From Clostridiaceae bacterium Marseille-Q4145 (GTDB lineage Bacteria > Bacillota > Clostridia > Lachnospirales > Lachnospiraceae): 64,000 bases of DNA. Under the pieces are notes generated by a model, which searched no databases, was not told the origin of the DNA, and worked only from the letters and a program-made list of their open reading frames with translations. This document shows positions 63,988-64,000 of the stretch, piece after piece. The stretch lies in contig JAGTTP010000001.1 in assembly GCA_018223365.1 (NCBI GenBank), positions 62,001 to 126,000 on the forward strand. Direction: 5' to 3'. The number at the start of each line of letters is the position of its first letter. Positions within the stretch are counted from its first letter, which is position 1. A program made the translations under genes and the position numbers.

Positions 63988-64000
63988 CTTACCAGCCTCC

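Overview
The window reads as a chromosome segment of a spore-forming, fermentative Gram-positive anaerobe of the Clostridia, most likely a Lachnospiraceae-type gut bacterium. The evidence is a spoIVA sporulation gene, an L27 ribosomal protein with the Firmicutes-type cleavable N-terminus and its Prp protease, a pyruvate formate-lyase system, strong AGGAGG-type ribosome sites and moderate GC. The species cannot be fixed from the sequence. I see no rRNA, tRNA, CRISPR array, phage or transposase gene.

Layout. 1-0.7 kb: 5' part of atpB, running off the left edge. 0.8-2.6 kb: a LysR regulator and lexA. 2.5-6.9 kb: a two-component system flanked by a membrane-anchored protein and a lipoprotein. 6.9-7.1 kb: an unexplained element of about 205 nt with extensive self-complementarity. 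7.1-8.9 kb: azlCD branched-chain amino acid exporter with a divergent XRE-cupin regulator. 8.8-11.7 kb: serine uptake and deamination operon (sstT-sdaAB-sdaAA). 11.7-21.6 kb: an AEC transporter, a Nudix hydrolase and the conserved ribosome/RNA block rsfS-yqeK-nadD-yhbY-obgE-rpmA-rplU-prp-rng-DUF2344-B12/radical SAM. 21.6-26.3 kb: enolase and pflB-pflA. 26.3-31.1 kb: a LysR regulator divergent from a second azlCD pair, then NSS and MATE transporters. 31.1-34.4 kb: a UPF0597 (cysteine desulfidase-like) protein, truA and a D-Ala-D-Ala carboxypeptidase. 34.5-40.8 kb: oppBCDFA peptide importer. 40.9-45.6 kb: pepT, DUF975, an HD protein, rlmH and spoIVA. 45.7-49.7 kb: a GntR-icd operon and a YtrA-type GntR/ABC operon. 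49.8-54.5 kb: small unknown genes, a CapA-like protein, an AIM24-like protein, a second DUF975 protein and a coiled-coil repeat protein. 54.6-60 kb: a subtilisin-like protease and a heterodimeric ABC exporter. 60-64 kb: LysR, DUF1538 membrane protein, double PII-like protein and a zinc phospholipase C-like protein.

How the genes work together. The metabolic theme is amino acid and peptide fermentation: peptides enter by Opp and are trimmed by PepT, serine is imported and deaminated to pyruvate, enolase and PFL carry carbon to formate and acetyl-CoA, and two AzlCD exporters can relieve branched-chain amino acid excess. The middle block is housekeeping for ribosome assembly and RNA turnover.

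The most interesting signals are mainly regulatory. There is a structured element between azlD and the lipoprotein gene. At two junctions (icd/spoIVA and AIM24/capA-like) the upstream terminator hairpin supplies the ribosome-binding site of the next gene, and a promoter-like sequence starts inside the hairpin. An intrinsic terminator sits between the opp promoter and oppB. The LysR/DUF1538/double-PII module looks like an uncharacterised nucleotide- or metabolite-controlled membrane system.
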